A stretch of DNA of 64,000 nucleotides from Leptolyngbya sp. PCC 6406 (GTDB lineage: Bacteria > Cyanobacteriota > Cyanobacteriia > Phormidesmidales > Phormidesmidaceae), in NCBI RefSeq assembly GCF_000332095.2, contig NZ_KI913949.1:1086291-1150290 (forward strand), written 5' to 3'. Shown piece by piece: positions 41,833 through 51,097 of this stretch (position 1 is the first letter of the stretch; every line of letters starts with the position of its first letter). The notes under the pieces are model-generated. The model was given only the letters and a program-made list of their open reading frames with translations, was not told where the DNA came from and made no database searches. The translations under genes and the position numbers were made by a program.

Positions 41833-44385
41833 ATGGCAGCCCCAACTTCTCCTGAGCACATCGAATACTTGTGCAAAATCTATGACCTGACAGCACGAAG
41901 GCCCACAGGACATACTCCATTTGCGCACCAAAGCGAGGCCCTTAGGGCACTACATCAATGGTTTACCCAAAAGCCAGCCCAACCCGGCGGCATTTTGGCC
42001 CTGCCGACAGGGGGCGGTAAAACCTTTACTGCATGGCATTTTCTCTGCCGGGGGCCATTATCTGAAGGCTACAAAGTCCTGTGGTTAGCCCATACCCATC
42101 ACCTGCTAGAGCAAGCCTTCTATAGCTTGGAACGAGAGGTTGGGCATATTCAGCAACGCAAAACTCTGACTGTCCGTGTAGTCTCAGGTACTAAAGGACA
42201 TTTCAAAGCAGCGGAGATCAAACCAGAGGATGATGTTGTAATTGCCACTCTGCAAACTGCCCGCAATGCCTACAACAACAATCAGAAAGCATTTCACGCC
42301 TTCATTAAGTCAGCGGGCCACAAATTGTTTGTGGTTTTCGATGAGGCCCATCATGCTCCGGCAACGAGCTACTGCCAATTGCTCAATAGTTTTCGCGATC
42401 GCTCACCCAAGCACTTTCTACTAGGTCTAACTGCAACCCCAACTTACAACAATGCTAGCAAAAAGGGATGGTTAGCGAAACTCTTCCAGCAGAGAGTTTT
42501 ATATACAGTTAATGTAGATAGACTTATCCAAGAAGGGATTCTAGCAAAGCCCATCTACGAACATGAAAACACCCAAGTAGATGTGGAGCTAAAGGAAGAA
42601 CAATATCGAAAATGGATGCAGGCAAGTCGCGATCTTCCCGATGACATCGTGACTCAATTGGCGAAAAACAAAGGTCGCAATGAATTGATCGCAGAAGTTT
42701 ACGCCAGAAACGCAAAGCGGTATGGCAAAACCATCATCTTTGCAGATCGCAGAGCTCAATGCGTTTATTTAAAAGAGGCTCTACAACGAAGAGACATCAA
42801 AGCTGATTTCATGTTTACGTATGTAGAAACAGAGCCAGCCACAGCAGATGAGCGCAACAAAATAGACAAGACCCATAACAAAGAGGTTCTAGAAAAGTTC
42901 AAGAGAGGTGAAATTCAGGTTTTAATCAACGTTCAAATGTTGACCACTGGAACGGACATTCCAGATGTAGAATCAGTCTTTTTGACTCGACAAACCACCA
43001 GCCAAATTTTATTAACCCAAATGGTGGGTCGGGCCTTGCGAGGGCCGAAGGCTGGAGGTACTGAGCAGGCTTATATCGTCTGCTTTATTGACAACTGGCA
43101 ACAGGTGATTGACTGGGCAAAATTTGATGACTTAGAAGGTGGTATCGAGATTGGTGATCGACCACCTACCAAGCCCAAAGAGATTGAATATATTTCGCTT
43201 GATTTAATTCGCAAGTTAGCCCAAGTAGAATTTGAGGTGACACCAGGGCCATTCTTAAGCCTTATTCCTATCGGCTGGTATCTCACGGAAATTGAACTGG
43301 TTGACAACAACGAAGATTCAGAAGTAGTTCAGCGCCTCGCCATGGTGTTTGAGCATGAAAAGGATGCCTACAGTCACAGTATCGACTTCTTCCAAAGAAT
43401 GAGCCCAGAAGATCTGGATAATTTAGTGCACGTTGACTACGAAAAGGAGCCAGATAGTCATTCGATATTTTCGATAATGGAGCGCTTCTTCCCAAATACT
43501 GAAGGGAACCAAAATCGCCTGCTGACGAACCTGTATCAAATCGCAAAGCACATTGCTCAAAACGGCGAAGAGCCAGAATGGTTTGATTTCGATGCTCGCA
43601 AAGAACATGATCTAGATTTGATTGCCCAGGACAGTATTGCTAGGGATCTTCGCATGAGTGAGATCGAAGAATTTCTGGCAAGCGAATATTCACGTGAAGA
43701 CAGATTTTGGCAAGTATTTTATAAGAATCTTGCCAACTTCAGAGTTTATTTTGATGCTTGTGTAAGGAGAGTTAAGCAGTTAGGTATAGAACCACCTAAT
43801 CCGCCCGGTGGCGAGGGAGTCGGGCCATCAACGACAGAATTAGACGAGGCGACTAAGGAACAAGTTAAAGAACGCGATTATTCTCAATGTCAATGTTGCG
43901 GTACTGACAAGTGGTTGCAGGTAGATCACATCAACCCTAAATTCCATGGTGGCACTCATGATTTAGAAAATCTCCAGATGCTTTGTCGGGCATGTAATCA
44001 GAAAAAAGGCATTGAAGAAATCAACTTCCGCAAGCACCAATCGCCACTGTCAAAACCTAGCAACCCATTTCCAAACGAACTTCTCAAAGTTCAGAACGTG
44101 TATTCAATGACGCAATGGGAAAGATGCTTGCGTAAGAGTATCAACTTCTTTTATCAAGCGGCAGTAGTAAAAGGGATTCGGCGGGTTGATGATTTTGAAC
44201 ATGCAACCGAGACTGGTAAACGCTGGGAGGTGTATCTGTATCCCGAAAATGATCCCAAATGGATTCAACCCCACCTCAAGACAATAGCAGCGAACATTCG
44301 TCGAGAAACTTACTGTGTAGGCATCCAGCAACCCACCCGAATTGTAATTAGCAACGGCAAGGTGACGGTTACGTCTGAAAGTTAG
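41833..44385 (+). CDS. DEAD/DEAH helicase-HNH nuclease fusion, predicted defence protein
   Basis: 850 residues. The SF2 helicase part has LPTGGGKTFTAWHF (Walker A), VVFDEAHHAP (motif II), LGLTATPTY (III), TTGTDIPDVESVFLTRQT and QMVGRALRGP (VI). A middle region of about 230 residues has no recognised domain. An HNH domain near 680-740 has zinc-binding CQCCG and CRACNQKKG around DHINPKFHGGTHDLENLQML, with the catalytic His. A basic C-terminal tail follows. No methylase or specificity gene is adjacent, so it is not an ordinary restriction system. It may act alone against foreign DNA, which is inference. AT-richer than core genes and flanked by toxin-antitoxin pairs. Confidence 0.85.
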   Translation: MAAPTSPEHIEYLCKIYDLTARRPTGHTPFAHQSEALRALHQWFTQKPAQPGGILALPTGGGKTFTAWHFLCRGPLSEGYKVLWLAHTHHLLEQAFYSLEREVGHIQQRKTLTVRVVSGTKGHFKAAEIKPEDDVVIATLQTARNAYNNNQKAFHAFIKSAGHKLFVVFDEAHHAPATSYCQLLNSFRDRSPKHFLLGLTATPTYNNASKKGWLAKLFQQRVLYTVNVDRLIQEGILAKPIYEHENTQVDVELKEEQYRKWMQASRDLPDDIVTQLAKNKGRNELIAEVYARNAKRYGKTIIFADRRAQCVYLKEALQRRDIKADFMFTYVETEPATADERNKIDKTHNKEVLEKFKRGEIQVLINVQMLTTGTDIPDVESVFLTRQTTSQILLTQMVGRALRGPKAGGTEQAYIVCFIDNWQQVIDWAKFDDLEGGIEIGDRPPTKPKEIEYISLDLIRKLAQVEFEVTPGPFLSLIPIGWYLTEIELVDNNEDSEVVQRLAMVFEHEKDAYSHSIDFFQRMSPEDLDNLVHVDYEKEPDSHSIFSIMERFFPNTEGNQNRLLTNLYQIAKHIAQNGEEPEWFDFDARKEHDLDLIAQDSIARDLRMSEIEEFLASEYSREDRFWQVFYKNLANFRVYFDACVRRVKQLGIEPPNPPGGEGVGPSTTELDEATKEQVKERDYSQCQCCGTDKWLQVDHINPKFHGGTHDLENLQMLCRACNQKKGIEEINFRKHQSPLSKPSNPFPNELLKVQNVYSMTQWERCLRKSINFFYQAAVVKGIRRVDDFEHATETGKRWEVYLYPENDPKWIQPHLKTIAANIRRETYCVGIQQPTRIVISNGKVTVTSES

Positions 44386-44452
44386 TCCTTCCTGACAAGA
44401 TTGCAATGGGAGCGCAAGGGCGTTTGTTTGAGAAGAGTAATGCTTTCGCCGC

Positions 44453-44611
44453 AATCTTCCATTTTTGAACTCATTACAGCGGTAGCAGGCAGTGCAGGAT
44501 ATGTTCCATGACCAGGGGCATTCCAGTTAGCCGCGATGACGCTTGGCAATATTCACAGCGATGACTGGCTTCCTCAATCACCTGCCGCCGCAGGTCAGCA
44601 GCAATGCTCAT
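44453..44611 (-). pseudogene. HNH endonuclease gene with internal deletion
   Basis: Starts MSIAADLRRQVIEEASHRCE YCQASSRLTGMPLVMEHI, the usual start of a cyanobacterial HNH protein. The frame then breaks; the distal zinc site CYRCNEFKNG appears in another frame about 10 codons on. The 30 or so residues between, including the second His/Asn region, are deleted. Its start overlaps the preceding gene's stop by ATGA, so it was the second gene of a pair. Confidence 0.65.
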
Positions 44612-45036
44612 GCTGGCGTGGGTAAATCAGCCAGCTTAGGCAACTTGTGTCCCCGCCATCGCAGCAGCGACCAGGCGTAGGCTTTACGCAACATGAGATG
44701 ATCCGCAGCCTGTCTTAGGGCAGTCAATTCCTGGGTTTCTTCCGCAGAAAGTTGGGCCGTTTCATTCTTTTGCAAAAGCTCAGTGTGGCGATCGCTTTGG
44801 GCCGGGTGAGTTTGGGCTTGGACAATCGTCAGCAACTCATCAGTGCTCAAGGCTTGCATCGCCAACAACTCGGTCTTCTGTAGCTCGGGCGGCGCATTCT
44901 CAGCCGAGGGGGGCAGATTACCCAGCACACTTTGAGCCACCAACGTCTCGATTGATTGCTGCGTGGCCGCAGCGATGCGCATCAGTTGACGCATCACAGG
45001 CTCCGGCAATTCGATGGTAATTTGCTGCGTCAGCAT
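44608..45036 (-). CDS. Hypothetical partner of an HNH endonuclease
   Basis: 142 residues from the ATG at 45036 (MLTQQITIELPEPVMRQL). A beta strand plus helix N-terminus resembling RHH proteins is followed by a helical body with LSAEETQELTALRQAADHLM LRKAYAWSLLRWRGHKLP. In cyanobacteria this type commonly precedes a small HNH gene, as here. Its role is unknown; an antitoxin-like control of the HNH protein is possible. The partner is now broken. Confidence 0.6.
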   Translation of the reverse strand: MLTQQITIELPEPVMRQLMRIAAATQQSIETLVAQSVLGNLPPSAENAPPELQKTELLAMQALSTDELLTIVQAQTHPAQSDRHTELLQKNETAQLSAEETQELTALRQAADHLMLRKAYAWSLLRWRGHKLPKLADLPTPA

Positions 45037-45255
45037 AGGTGCGATCGCGGTAGCAGGTGAAGATTTGAGGTTGCAGGCGCAGGTGCGTGGCACCTCAGAA
45101 CTGTGATCAGTATCCGGGCTACGGGGGGTGCAGCAGCGGCCCTTGGGTTAATCACACTCTCTGGCTTCATCCTAATGGTAAGCGTCCTAGACATGTCGTT
45201 GGTTGAGGATAGTGTCCTGCCGATGAAGCGACAGGACTGTCAATTATTTGCATCC

Positions 45256-45321
45256 AGGGGACGGGTTCCTGGGTCATGGCGTTGCTTCGTAGCCAGCCCC
45301 CTTTCTAGGAACCCGTCCCCT
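45256..45321. repeat. 66-bp palindromic element, copy 4
   Basis: AGGGGACGGGTTCCTGG and CTAGGAACCCGTCCCCT ends; opposite orientation to copy 1. GC-rich GAGGCTCTGCCTC repeats follow at 45350-45440. Confidence 0.78.
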
Positions 45322-45513
45322 TTTCCTAGGCTACCCCTGGGCACCCCCCGCTGAGGCTCTGCCTCTCAGAAACCCGTCCCCTTTCCCCCGCCCCCAGGGA
45401 ACGGGAGGCAGAGCCAGCCCCCGCAGGCTCTCAGCCATCGGCACCACATTGAGATGCACCCCTGCGATCGCTATATTCGCTATATAATGTCAGCAGCTTT
45501 CATGCTTGCTGCC

Positions 45514-45726
45514 ATGACTTCTCAACAACTCGAAGAGCGCTCCCAGCACCTCGAAGCGCGAGTTGCAGCCCTAGAAACAGAACTGGCGCAGCTCAGGCAG
45601 GTGTTGTCTGCATTTCTGCAAAAGCCAACCCCCTGGTGGTCAGCGATCGCAGGCAGCTTTGAAAATGATCCTACCTTTGATGCCGCGATCAACTTTGGGC
45701 AAGACTGGCGCAAGACCGCCGATTAG
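45514..45726 (+). CDS. Coiled-coil antitoxin-like protein
   Basis: 70 residues from the ATG at 45514: SQQLEERSQHLEARVAALET ELAQLRQVLSA coiled coil, then PWWSAIAGSFENDPTFDAAI and NFGQDWR. The C-terminal WWxxIxGxFxxDPxFDEAxxxGxxWR is a frequent antitoxin tail in front of PIN toxins. The toxin starts 15 bp on. Confidence 0.75.
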   Translation: MTSQQLEERSQHLEARVAALETELAQLRQVLSAFLQKPTPWWSAIAGSFENDPTFDAAINFGQDWRKTAD

Positions 45727-45741
45727 GTAGCCTGCTGCGGT

Positions 45742-46164
45742 ATGTATATCTTTGATACTGACCACCTCAGCTTCATTCAGCGTAAAAACCCAGCAGGCCA
45801 ACGCATTCTACAAAGACTTGCTGCCATTAAAGGAGCCGAGGTAGCAGTCACCGTCATCACTTACGAAGAGCAGCTTAGAGGGCGGCTGCGGGTCGTCGCT
45901 GGGGCAAAAACAGTCGAAGAGCAAGTTTCTGCTTACCACTGGCTACAACAACTTGCCCTTGATTACAGTGTGATTACCATTGTGCCCTTCGACACCAATG
46001 CCGCTCAAGCTTATGTACGGTTACGAAAAGCCTACCCTCGCCTCGGCACAATGGATCTGAAAATTGCTGCGATCGCGATTTCACTCCAAGCAACTCTTCT
46101 GACCCGCAACACCTCAGATTTTAAGCAAGTAGCAGACTTGTTAGTTGAAGACTGGTCAGCATGA
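45742..46164 (+). CDS. PIN-domain toxin (VapC-like)
   Basis: 140 residues: YIFDTDHLSFIQ (first Asp pair), VTVITYEEQLRGRL (Glu), RLGTMDLKIAAIA (Asp) and LLTRNTSDFKQV (Asp). Full-length PIN toxin of a type II pair. The downstream region holds a palindromic element. Confidence 0.9.
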   Translation: MYIFDTDHLSFIQRKNPAGQRILQRLAAIKGAEVAVTVITYEEQLRGRLRVVAGAKTVEEQVSAYHWLQQLALDYSVITIVPFDTNAAQAYVRLRKAYPRLGTMDLKIAAIAISLQATLLTRNTSDFKQVADLLVEDWSA

Positions 46165-46262
46165 CAGGCATCAGTGCTATCTCTGCCATAGCTGCGATCG
46201 CCCTGCGCGCAGTGAGGCCCACCAACCCATTGATACAATAATGAGGCCATAACCTTTGACCC

Positions 46263-46328
46263 AGGGGACGGGTTCCTAGGCCACAGTTTTACTTCGTAGC
46301 CAGCCCCCTTTCCAGGAACCCGTCCCCT
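46263..46328. repeat. 66-bp palindromic element, copy 5
   Basis: AGGGGACGGGTTCCTAG ... CAGGAACCCGTCCCCT; opposite orientation to copy 1. Confidence 0.8.
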
Positions 46329-46495
46329 TCGCCCAGCAGGACTGGTGGGGTAGATTTGGCACTGTATCCTCTAAAACATGGCTAAATCAGCGGGGAGAGA
46401 TCGCGATCGCTCTTCATGCAGCAGGTGAACTCTGGCGTGTGTCCTCCAAGGACAAAGTGATACATTAGGCAAAAACAGGGTGATATTTAAGGCAA

Positions 46496-46831
46496 ATGAC
46501 TTTCCTGGTACAGGATGCGATCATTTCCGAGGAGAAGCTGACACAGTACCTACTCATTCCATTGCCCAAGGATGATAAGTCTAAGTTTTTAGAGCAGGCA
46601 GGCTATTCTCTGAAAAATTGGCATCAGCTTGAGCAAGATCTACGTTCGCAAGTATTGACAAAGTCTGCTGAACTGGTCGAGACCAATCGCTTTGGTAAAA
46701 AGTATCGTATTCGAGCCTGCCTCAAGGGTGTCAATGGCGTTGAGTTGAATGTTTTAACCATCTGGATGGTCACGACTGAGGCAACAAAATTTGTGACATT
46801 AGTGCCAGACAAGGGGGCGGATCATGAGTGA
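46496..46831 (+). CDS. DUF6883-like protein
   Basis: 111 residues: EEKLTQYLLIPLPKDDKSKF LEQAGYSLKNWHQLEQDL, then FGKKYRIRACLKGVNGVELN and VLTIWMVTTEATKFVTLVPD. This matches the small DUF6883 family, usually beside DUF4926 proteins, and resembles BECR-like RNase toxins in strand order. It overlaps the next gene by 8 bp. Confidence 0.7.
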   Translation: MTFLVQDAIISEEKLTQYLLIPLPKDDKSKFLEQAGYSLKNWHQLEQDLRSQVLTKSAELVETNRFGKKYRIRACLKGVNGVELNVLTIWMVTTEATKFVTLVPDKGADHE

Positions 46832-47150
46832 TAAATATTCTTTATTCTCCAAGGTTGCCTTAGCGATCGATTTACCGGAACACAATCTAAAAAGAGGAAG
46901 TGTTGCCACTATCGTTGAGCACTACCCTATGGCTGATGGCGAGGAAGATGGCTACAGTCTGGAAGGATTCAACGTACCTAATATCACCGTGGAAGTAATC
47001 GCATCACAAATTATCCCAGTACATCAATGGGAACAAGAGGCGGAAATTCTGGCTAAGTTGCGTCAATTATCTCCAGCCCGGTTACTTCAGATTGAGGAAT
47101 ACATCGACTTTATGCTGCAAAAAGATGCAGTAGGTCGAAAAAGTGCATGA
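46824..47150 (+). CDS. DUF4926 protein with C-terminal extension
   Basis: 108 residues. DUF4926 core: YSLFSKVALAIDLPEHNLKR GSVATIVEHYP, then DGYSLEGFNVPNITVEVI. The tail LRQLSPARLLQIEEYIDFML resembles antitoxin dimer helices (DUF2281-like). With the DUF6883 gene it forms a probable toxin-antitoxin-like pair; which member is toxic is not known. Confidence 0.75.
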   Translation: MSDKYSLFSKVALAIDLPEHNLKRGSVATIVEHYPMADGEEDGYSLEGFNVPNITVEVIASQIIPVHQWEQEAEILAKLRQLSPARLLQIEEYIDFMLQKDAVGRKSA

Positions 47151-47574
47151 TCACTAATTTCTGCAAAAATCCTCGTCTTTACCCCTGGTGCCCAGGCAGA
47201 GCCTAGGCCCCCCCGCTGAGGCTCTGTCTCTCGATCCCAGGCGGCTCCCAGCCAGAGGCTAGGAGCCAGGACGAACAGTGCTGGGGTTAAAAGGCTTCAC
47301 GGGGCAAACTGATCCTTTAGCGCTGATAATGCCGTTGCGCCATCCAGTAACGGGTGAACGTGACGGGAAAGATACTGGCGGTTGGGATGGGCAGGGTTGA
47401 GCGCTTCAATGGAACCATGTCACAGTGGACCAGGTTGAAAAGATGGGGCATAGGCAAACACGCTGGTCTGGATTTGCAGGCGTCAGTAAATGTGCGATCG
47501 CATAGAGTGTACCGGGGGGAGCCGGTAGGGTTCCGCAGACTCCAACACCATCTCTAGATTTGAGCGAAGATTTC

Positions 47575-47765
47575 CAGCATCCTCCATTGGGCGCGGGCAC
47601 CGCACCCCTACGGCGACATCCTGCATGGGACATGAGCACCGCACCCCTACGGCGACATCTTCCATGGGACGCGGGCACTACGGCGACATCCTGCATTGGG
47701 CGCGGAAACCGCGCCCCTACCGGAAAATTCAATTCAAAACTCAAAACTCAAAACTTAAAACTTAA
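47575..47765. repeat. CTACGGCGACATCCTGCAT tandem units and ACTCAAAAC tract
   Basis: Three or four degenerate units of about 45 bp (GCGGGCACCGCACCCCTACGGCGACATC-type, broken here) at 47588-47718, then AATTCAAAACTCAAAACTCAAAAC. Same family as 5145-5196 and 6634-6668. Confidence 0.7.
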
Positions 47766-47811
47766 AATTCCTAGACCCTGTCACCTGTCACCTACTCCCC
47801 CACTCCCCTCC

Positions 47812-48942
47812 ATGTACCTCAAGACCCTACAACTGAGGCAGTTTCGCAACTACGGGGCACAGGCCGTGGAGTTCACAGCTCCTAAGACAATCCTGCTGGG
47901 GGACAATGCCCAGGGCAAATCCAATCTGCTGGAGTCGGTGGAGCTACTGGCCACCCTCAAATCCCATCGCACCAGCCGCGATCGCGATTTGATTCAATCG
48001 GGGGCGACCCTGGCCCAGATCACCGCCACAGTGGATCGGGAAGTGGGCTGGGCGGATCTGGGACTGGTGCTGCGGCAGGCGGGTCGCCGCACCGCTAGCC
48101 GCAGTGGCGAAAAGCTACGGCGGCAGGTAGACTTTCTCGGGGCGTTGAATGCGGTGCAGTTCTCCAGCCTAGACCTGGATTTAGTCCGGGGGGGACCGGG
48201 GGAGCGGCGGGTGTGGCTCGATACCCTGCTAATGCAGCTAGAGCCCGTCTACGCCAGTATTCTGGCGGAATACAACCAGGCGTTGAAACAGCGCAATGCC
48301 CTACTGCGGCGCGCAGAGGACCGATCGCCAGACCCTACCCAGATGGCCCTGTGGGATGCCCAACTGGCCACCCTGGGGACGCGGGTGATGCGGCGGCGAT
48401 CGCGGGGGCTGGCCCGATTGGCTCCCTTAGCCGAAACCTGGCACCGGGACATCAGCGGACAGACGGAGGGACTGCGGGTGGACTACCAGCCCAATGTGCC
48501 CCTAGAGGGGGATGAGCCGGGGGAGATTCAAGCCGCCTTTTTGGACAAGATTCGACAACGCGCGATCGCGGAGCAAATGCAGCACACCAGCCTCGTCGGT
48601 CCCCATCGCGATGACATTGCCTTCACCATCAACGACACCCCCGCTCGCCAGTACGGCTCCCAAGGGCAGCAGCGGACCCTCGTGCTGGCCCTCAAACTGG
48701 CGGAACTGAAGTTGATTGAGTCGGTGGTGGGGGAGCCGCCCCTGCTGCTGCTGGATGATGTCTTGGCGGAACTCGACCTGAATCGCCAAAACCAGCTCCT
48801 CGACACCATCCAAGACCGCTTTCAAACCCTGATTACCACCACCCATCTGGGCTCCTTCGATGCCCAGTGGCTCAATTCCTCTCAAATTCTGACGGTGCAG
48901 GCTGGCCACATCACCGCTGCGGCCACTGTCCTCCAGCCCTGA
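47812..48942 (+). CDS. recF: DNA replication and repair protein RecF
   Basis: SMC-like ATPase that loads RecA at gaps. 376 residues from the ATG at 47812, giving the standard start [14 protein letters not shown]. Walker [14 protein letters not shown] near 31-43, the ABC signature region near [18 protein letters not shown] (about 280), Walker [13 protein letters not shown] near 305. The open frame extends upstream into repeats, which are not coding. No dnaA/dnaN neighbours, as is usual in cyanobacteria. Confidence 0.95.
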   Translation: MYLKTLQLRQFRNYGAQAVEFTAPKTILLGDNAQGKSNLLESVELLATLKSHRTSRDRDLIQSGATLAQITATVDREVGWADLGLVLRQAGRRTASRSGEKLRRQVDFLGALNAVQFSSLDLDLVRGGPGERRVWLDTLLMQLEPVYASILAEYNQALKQRNALLRRAEDRSPDPTQMALWDAQLATLGTRVMRRRSRGLARLAPLAETWHRDISGQTEGLRVDYQPNVPLEGDEPGEIQAAFLDKIRQRAIAEQMQHTSLVGPHRDDIAFTINDTPARQYGSQGQQRTLVLALKLAELKLIESVVGEPPLLLLDDVLAELDLNRQNQLLDTIQDRFQTLITTTHLGSFDAQWLNSSQILTVQAGHITAAATVLQP

Positions 48943-49001
48943 GATGGGCTCTGTCGGGTGGGCACTGCACCGCACCTGGTTCTCGGGCATCAACGTAACT
49001 G

Positions 49002-49107
49002 CCGAGGAATTCAGGAGTTAGGAGCCAGAAGCCAGGAGGGTACTGAATTCTAGCTCCTAACTCCTAACTCCTCCCCAGGAGATTTGTCCCCCTTTGAGTT
49101 GATACCC
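49002..49107. repeat. 106-bp direct repeat flanking dprA, downstream copy
   Basis: CCGAGGAATTCAGGAGTTAG ... CTCCTAACTCCTAACTCCTC ... GAGTTGATACCC. Same orientation and length as 50290-50395. Internal AGGAGTTAGGAG / CTCCTAACTCC arms can form a hairpin. Confidence 0.85.
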
Positions 49108-49115
49108 TGTCCTCA

Positions 49116-50282
49116 TCAGGAAGCCCGCTGGTAGCGGCTTCCCGGTAGTTGGTTCACCAACCCCATCAGCTCTAGCTGGGTTAGGGCGCTGAGCACCTCC
49201 CCTGTGGTCAAGGGCTGGGCTTGGATCACAATGGCATCCAAGGTCAGGGGCTCTCCCTGTAATACTTGCCAGACCTGCAACAGCGGTGGAGCCAGGTCCG
49301 GGGGAGGCAGAGGGGTGGGGGGTGGGGAGGCGGTAGATCCTGGTTCTCCATCCACCGGGATCGCCCCCATGGCGGCGACCAGGGTGTCTTCCTCTAGGAC
49401 CAGTTGCGCCCCTTGATTCACCAGTTCCAAACAGCCTCGGCTGCGGGGATTATCTAGGGAACCGGGGAGCACATACACATCGCGGCCATAGTCATTGGCA
49501 AGGCGGGCGGTGATCAGGGCTCCCGATTTGGCTGGGGCTTCGGTGACCAGCACGGCCCGACTAATCCCGGCAATGATGCGGTTACGGCGGGGAAAGTGGG
49601 CGCGATCTGGACCAGTGCCGGGGGGATATTCGCTGAGTAAAAGACCCCGATCTGCGATCGCGCGATGCAAATCCCGATTAACGCTGGGGTACACCACATC
49701 TACCCCCGTCCCGAGGACGGCAATGGTGGCTCCCTGGTGTTCTAGGCAGCTCTGATGGGCTTCACGATCGATGCCATCCGCTAGCCCTGAAACCACCGTC
49801 ACCCCTGCCCGACTCAGGGCAACCGTAATGCGGCGGGTCCAGCGTCGTCCGTAGTCCGAGGGACTGCGAGTTCCCACAATACCCACCGCAGGGCGGATCT
49901 GGCATTGACTCAGGAGCGCCAAATCCCCCTGGTAGTAGAGCACCGGAGGCGGATCGGCGATTTCAAATAGCAGGGCAGGGTAGGCGGCATCAGCGGGAGT
50001 CAGATAGGCCCCCGGCGCAGCGGGCACGACGGGCTGAATTTGGGTTAGATCTCGCTGGTGACGCTGCTGGGCAATGGCCCCCGCCAATTTAGCCCCGATG
50101 CCCTCAACCGCCTGGAGCGACAGCGCATCCGCCATCCAGGCATCCGCCAGCGAGCCAAAGTGATCGTGCAACCGTTTGAGGGTGACGGGGCCAACCCCAT
50201 CAATGCGGCTCCAGGCCCACCACAATACCCGTTCTGATACCGTTGATGCCAAGGTCGTTGATGCCAAGGTCGTTGATGCCAA
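49116..50282 (-). CDS. dprA: DNA-processing protein DprA
   Basis: Protects incoming single strands and loads RecA during transformation. 388 residues. N-terminal helix-hairpin-helix-like region (SRIDGVGPVTLKRLHDHFG, VEGIGAKLA), Rossmann core with VGTRSPSDYGRR near 147, VVSGLADGIDREAH, LGTGVDVVYP and NRIIAGISRAVLVTEA, and a C-terminal winged helix (TGEVLSALTQLELMGLV). The N-terminal LASTT triplication comes from a 15-bp direct DNA repeat at 50237-50281, so the true start may be a later codon near VSERVLWWAW. Flanked on both sides by the 106-bp direct repeat. Confidence 0.94.
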   Translation of the reverse strand: MASTTLASTTLASTVSERVLWWAWSRIDGVGPVTLKRLHDHFGSLADAWMADALSLQAVEGIGAKLAGAIAQQRHQRDLTQIQPVVPAAPGAYLTPADAAYPALLFEIADPPPVLYYQGDLALLSQCQIRPAVGIVGTRSPSDYGRRWTRRITVALSRAGVTVVSGLADGIDREAHQSCLEHQGATIAVLGTGVDVVYPSVNRDLHRAIADRGLLLSEYPPGTGPDRAHFPRRNRIIAGISRAVLVTEAPAKSGALITARLANDYGRDVYVLPGSLDNPRSRGCLELVNQGAQLVLEEDTLVAAMGAIPVDGEPGSTASPPPTPLPPPDLAPPLLQVWQVLQGEPLTLDAIVIQAQPLTTGEVLSALTQLELMGLVNQLPGSRYQRAS

Positions 50283-50289
50283 ATTGGTT

Positions 50290-50395
50290 CCGAGGAATTC
50301 AGGAGTCAGGAGCCAGAATCCAGTACTCTCCTAGATTTTGGCTCCTAACTCCTAACTCCTCCCCAAGAGATTTGTCCCGCTTTGAGTTGATACCC
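50290..50395. repeat. 106-bp direct repeat flanking dprA, upstream copy
   Basis: CCGAGGAATTCAGGAGTCAG ... GAGTTGATACCC; starts just upstream of the dprA start codon. Confidence 0.85.
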
Positions 50396-50413
50396 GATTT
50401 CTACCTTTCTGTA

Positions 50414-51097
50414 CTAGCCAACTCCCTCTGATGGGGCTTGGCGCTGCTGGGCCAGATAGACAAAGACGCTCTTGTCCCCTACATCATCGGGAATTGCCTG
50501 CACTAGTTTCCGCAGAGCAAAGACGGTGAAGCCCACCGCCCAGATTATCAGCATTCCCGTCGCCCAAGGGACGGACCAAACCCCCGCCAAGTGGCCCAAA
50601 AGGAGCAGGGGAACGAGGGGAGTCAGCACTTTTGCCTCCAAACGATTAAAGCAAAAGGCTTCCTTAAAGTAGATGCCCGTCAGCGCCACAAAGGTAAAGC
50701 CTACCCCCCAGAGCGTTACGGGATGCTGGTACACCGTCTGGACAAAGGGGGCAGCATCACCATGGGCCACCACCAGGGAGGCCACGCCCCCCACCAGCCA
50801 AAAGACCTGGAGTAGGCGGTGCAGGGGCTTGAGATAAATATGAATAGTCCACAGGCTCACCCCTAAGGCCAGCCAAAATAGACCATAGAGGCCACTCACC
50901 ACCGCCAGTGCCCAGTCGGGGCGCTGGGGCCAGAGAACGACCATCGTAGACAAGACGAGGCTCAGGGCTGCGATCGCAAGTCCACCGCGATAGACCCGCA
51001 CCCCCCAGCGATCATCTTCAGTAATTGTAAATTCCCCAAATTGGCCCTGGTAGACCTCGGAGGTTGGAGGGGAAGTAGAGGGAGACGGAAAAACCAT
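50414..51097 (-). CDS. DUF2301 membrane protein
   Basis: 227 residues with about six membrane helices from residue 38 on. The family blocks are VYQGQFGEFTITEDDRWGVR VYR near the N-terminus, IHIYLKPLHRLLQ, and GIYFKEAFCFNRLEAKVLTP. DUF2301 is restricted largely to cyanobacteria and plastids; function unknown. Confidence 0.87.
   Translation of the reverse strand: MVFPSPSTSPPTSEVYQGQFGEFTITEDDRWGVRVYRGGLAIAALSLVLSTMVVLWPQRPDWALAVVSGLYGLFWLALGVSLWTIHIYLKPLHRLLQVFWLVGGVASLVVAHGDAAPFVQTVYQHPVTLWGVGFTFVALTGIYFKEAFCFNRLEAKVLTPLVPLLLLGHLAGVWSVPWATGMLIIWAVGFTVFALRKLVQAIPDDVGDKSVFVYLAQQRQAPSEGVG

Noticed and set aside
41833-44385. Type I or III restriction enzyme
   Set aside because: There is helicase and nuclease but no methylase or specificity gene nearby, and the nuclease is HNH at the C-terminus rather than an N-terminal PD-(D/E)XK domain.
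47560-47811. 84-residue N-terminal extension of RecF
   Set aside because: It is translated from tandem and microsatellite repeats; RecF homology begins exactly at the ATG at 47812.
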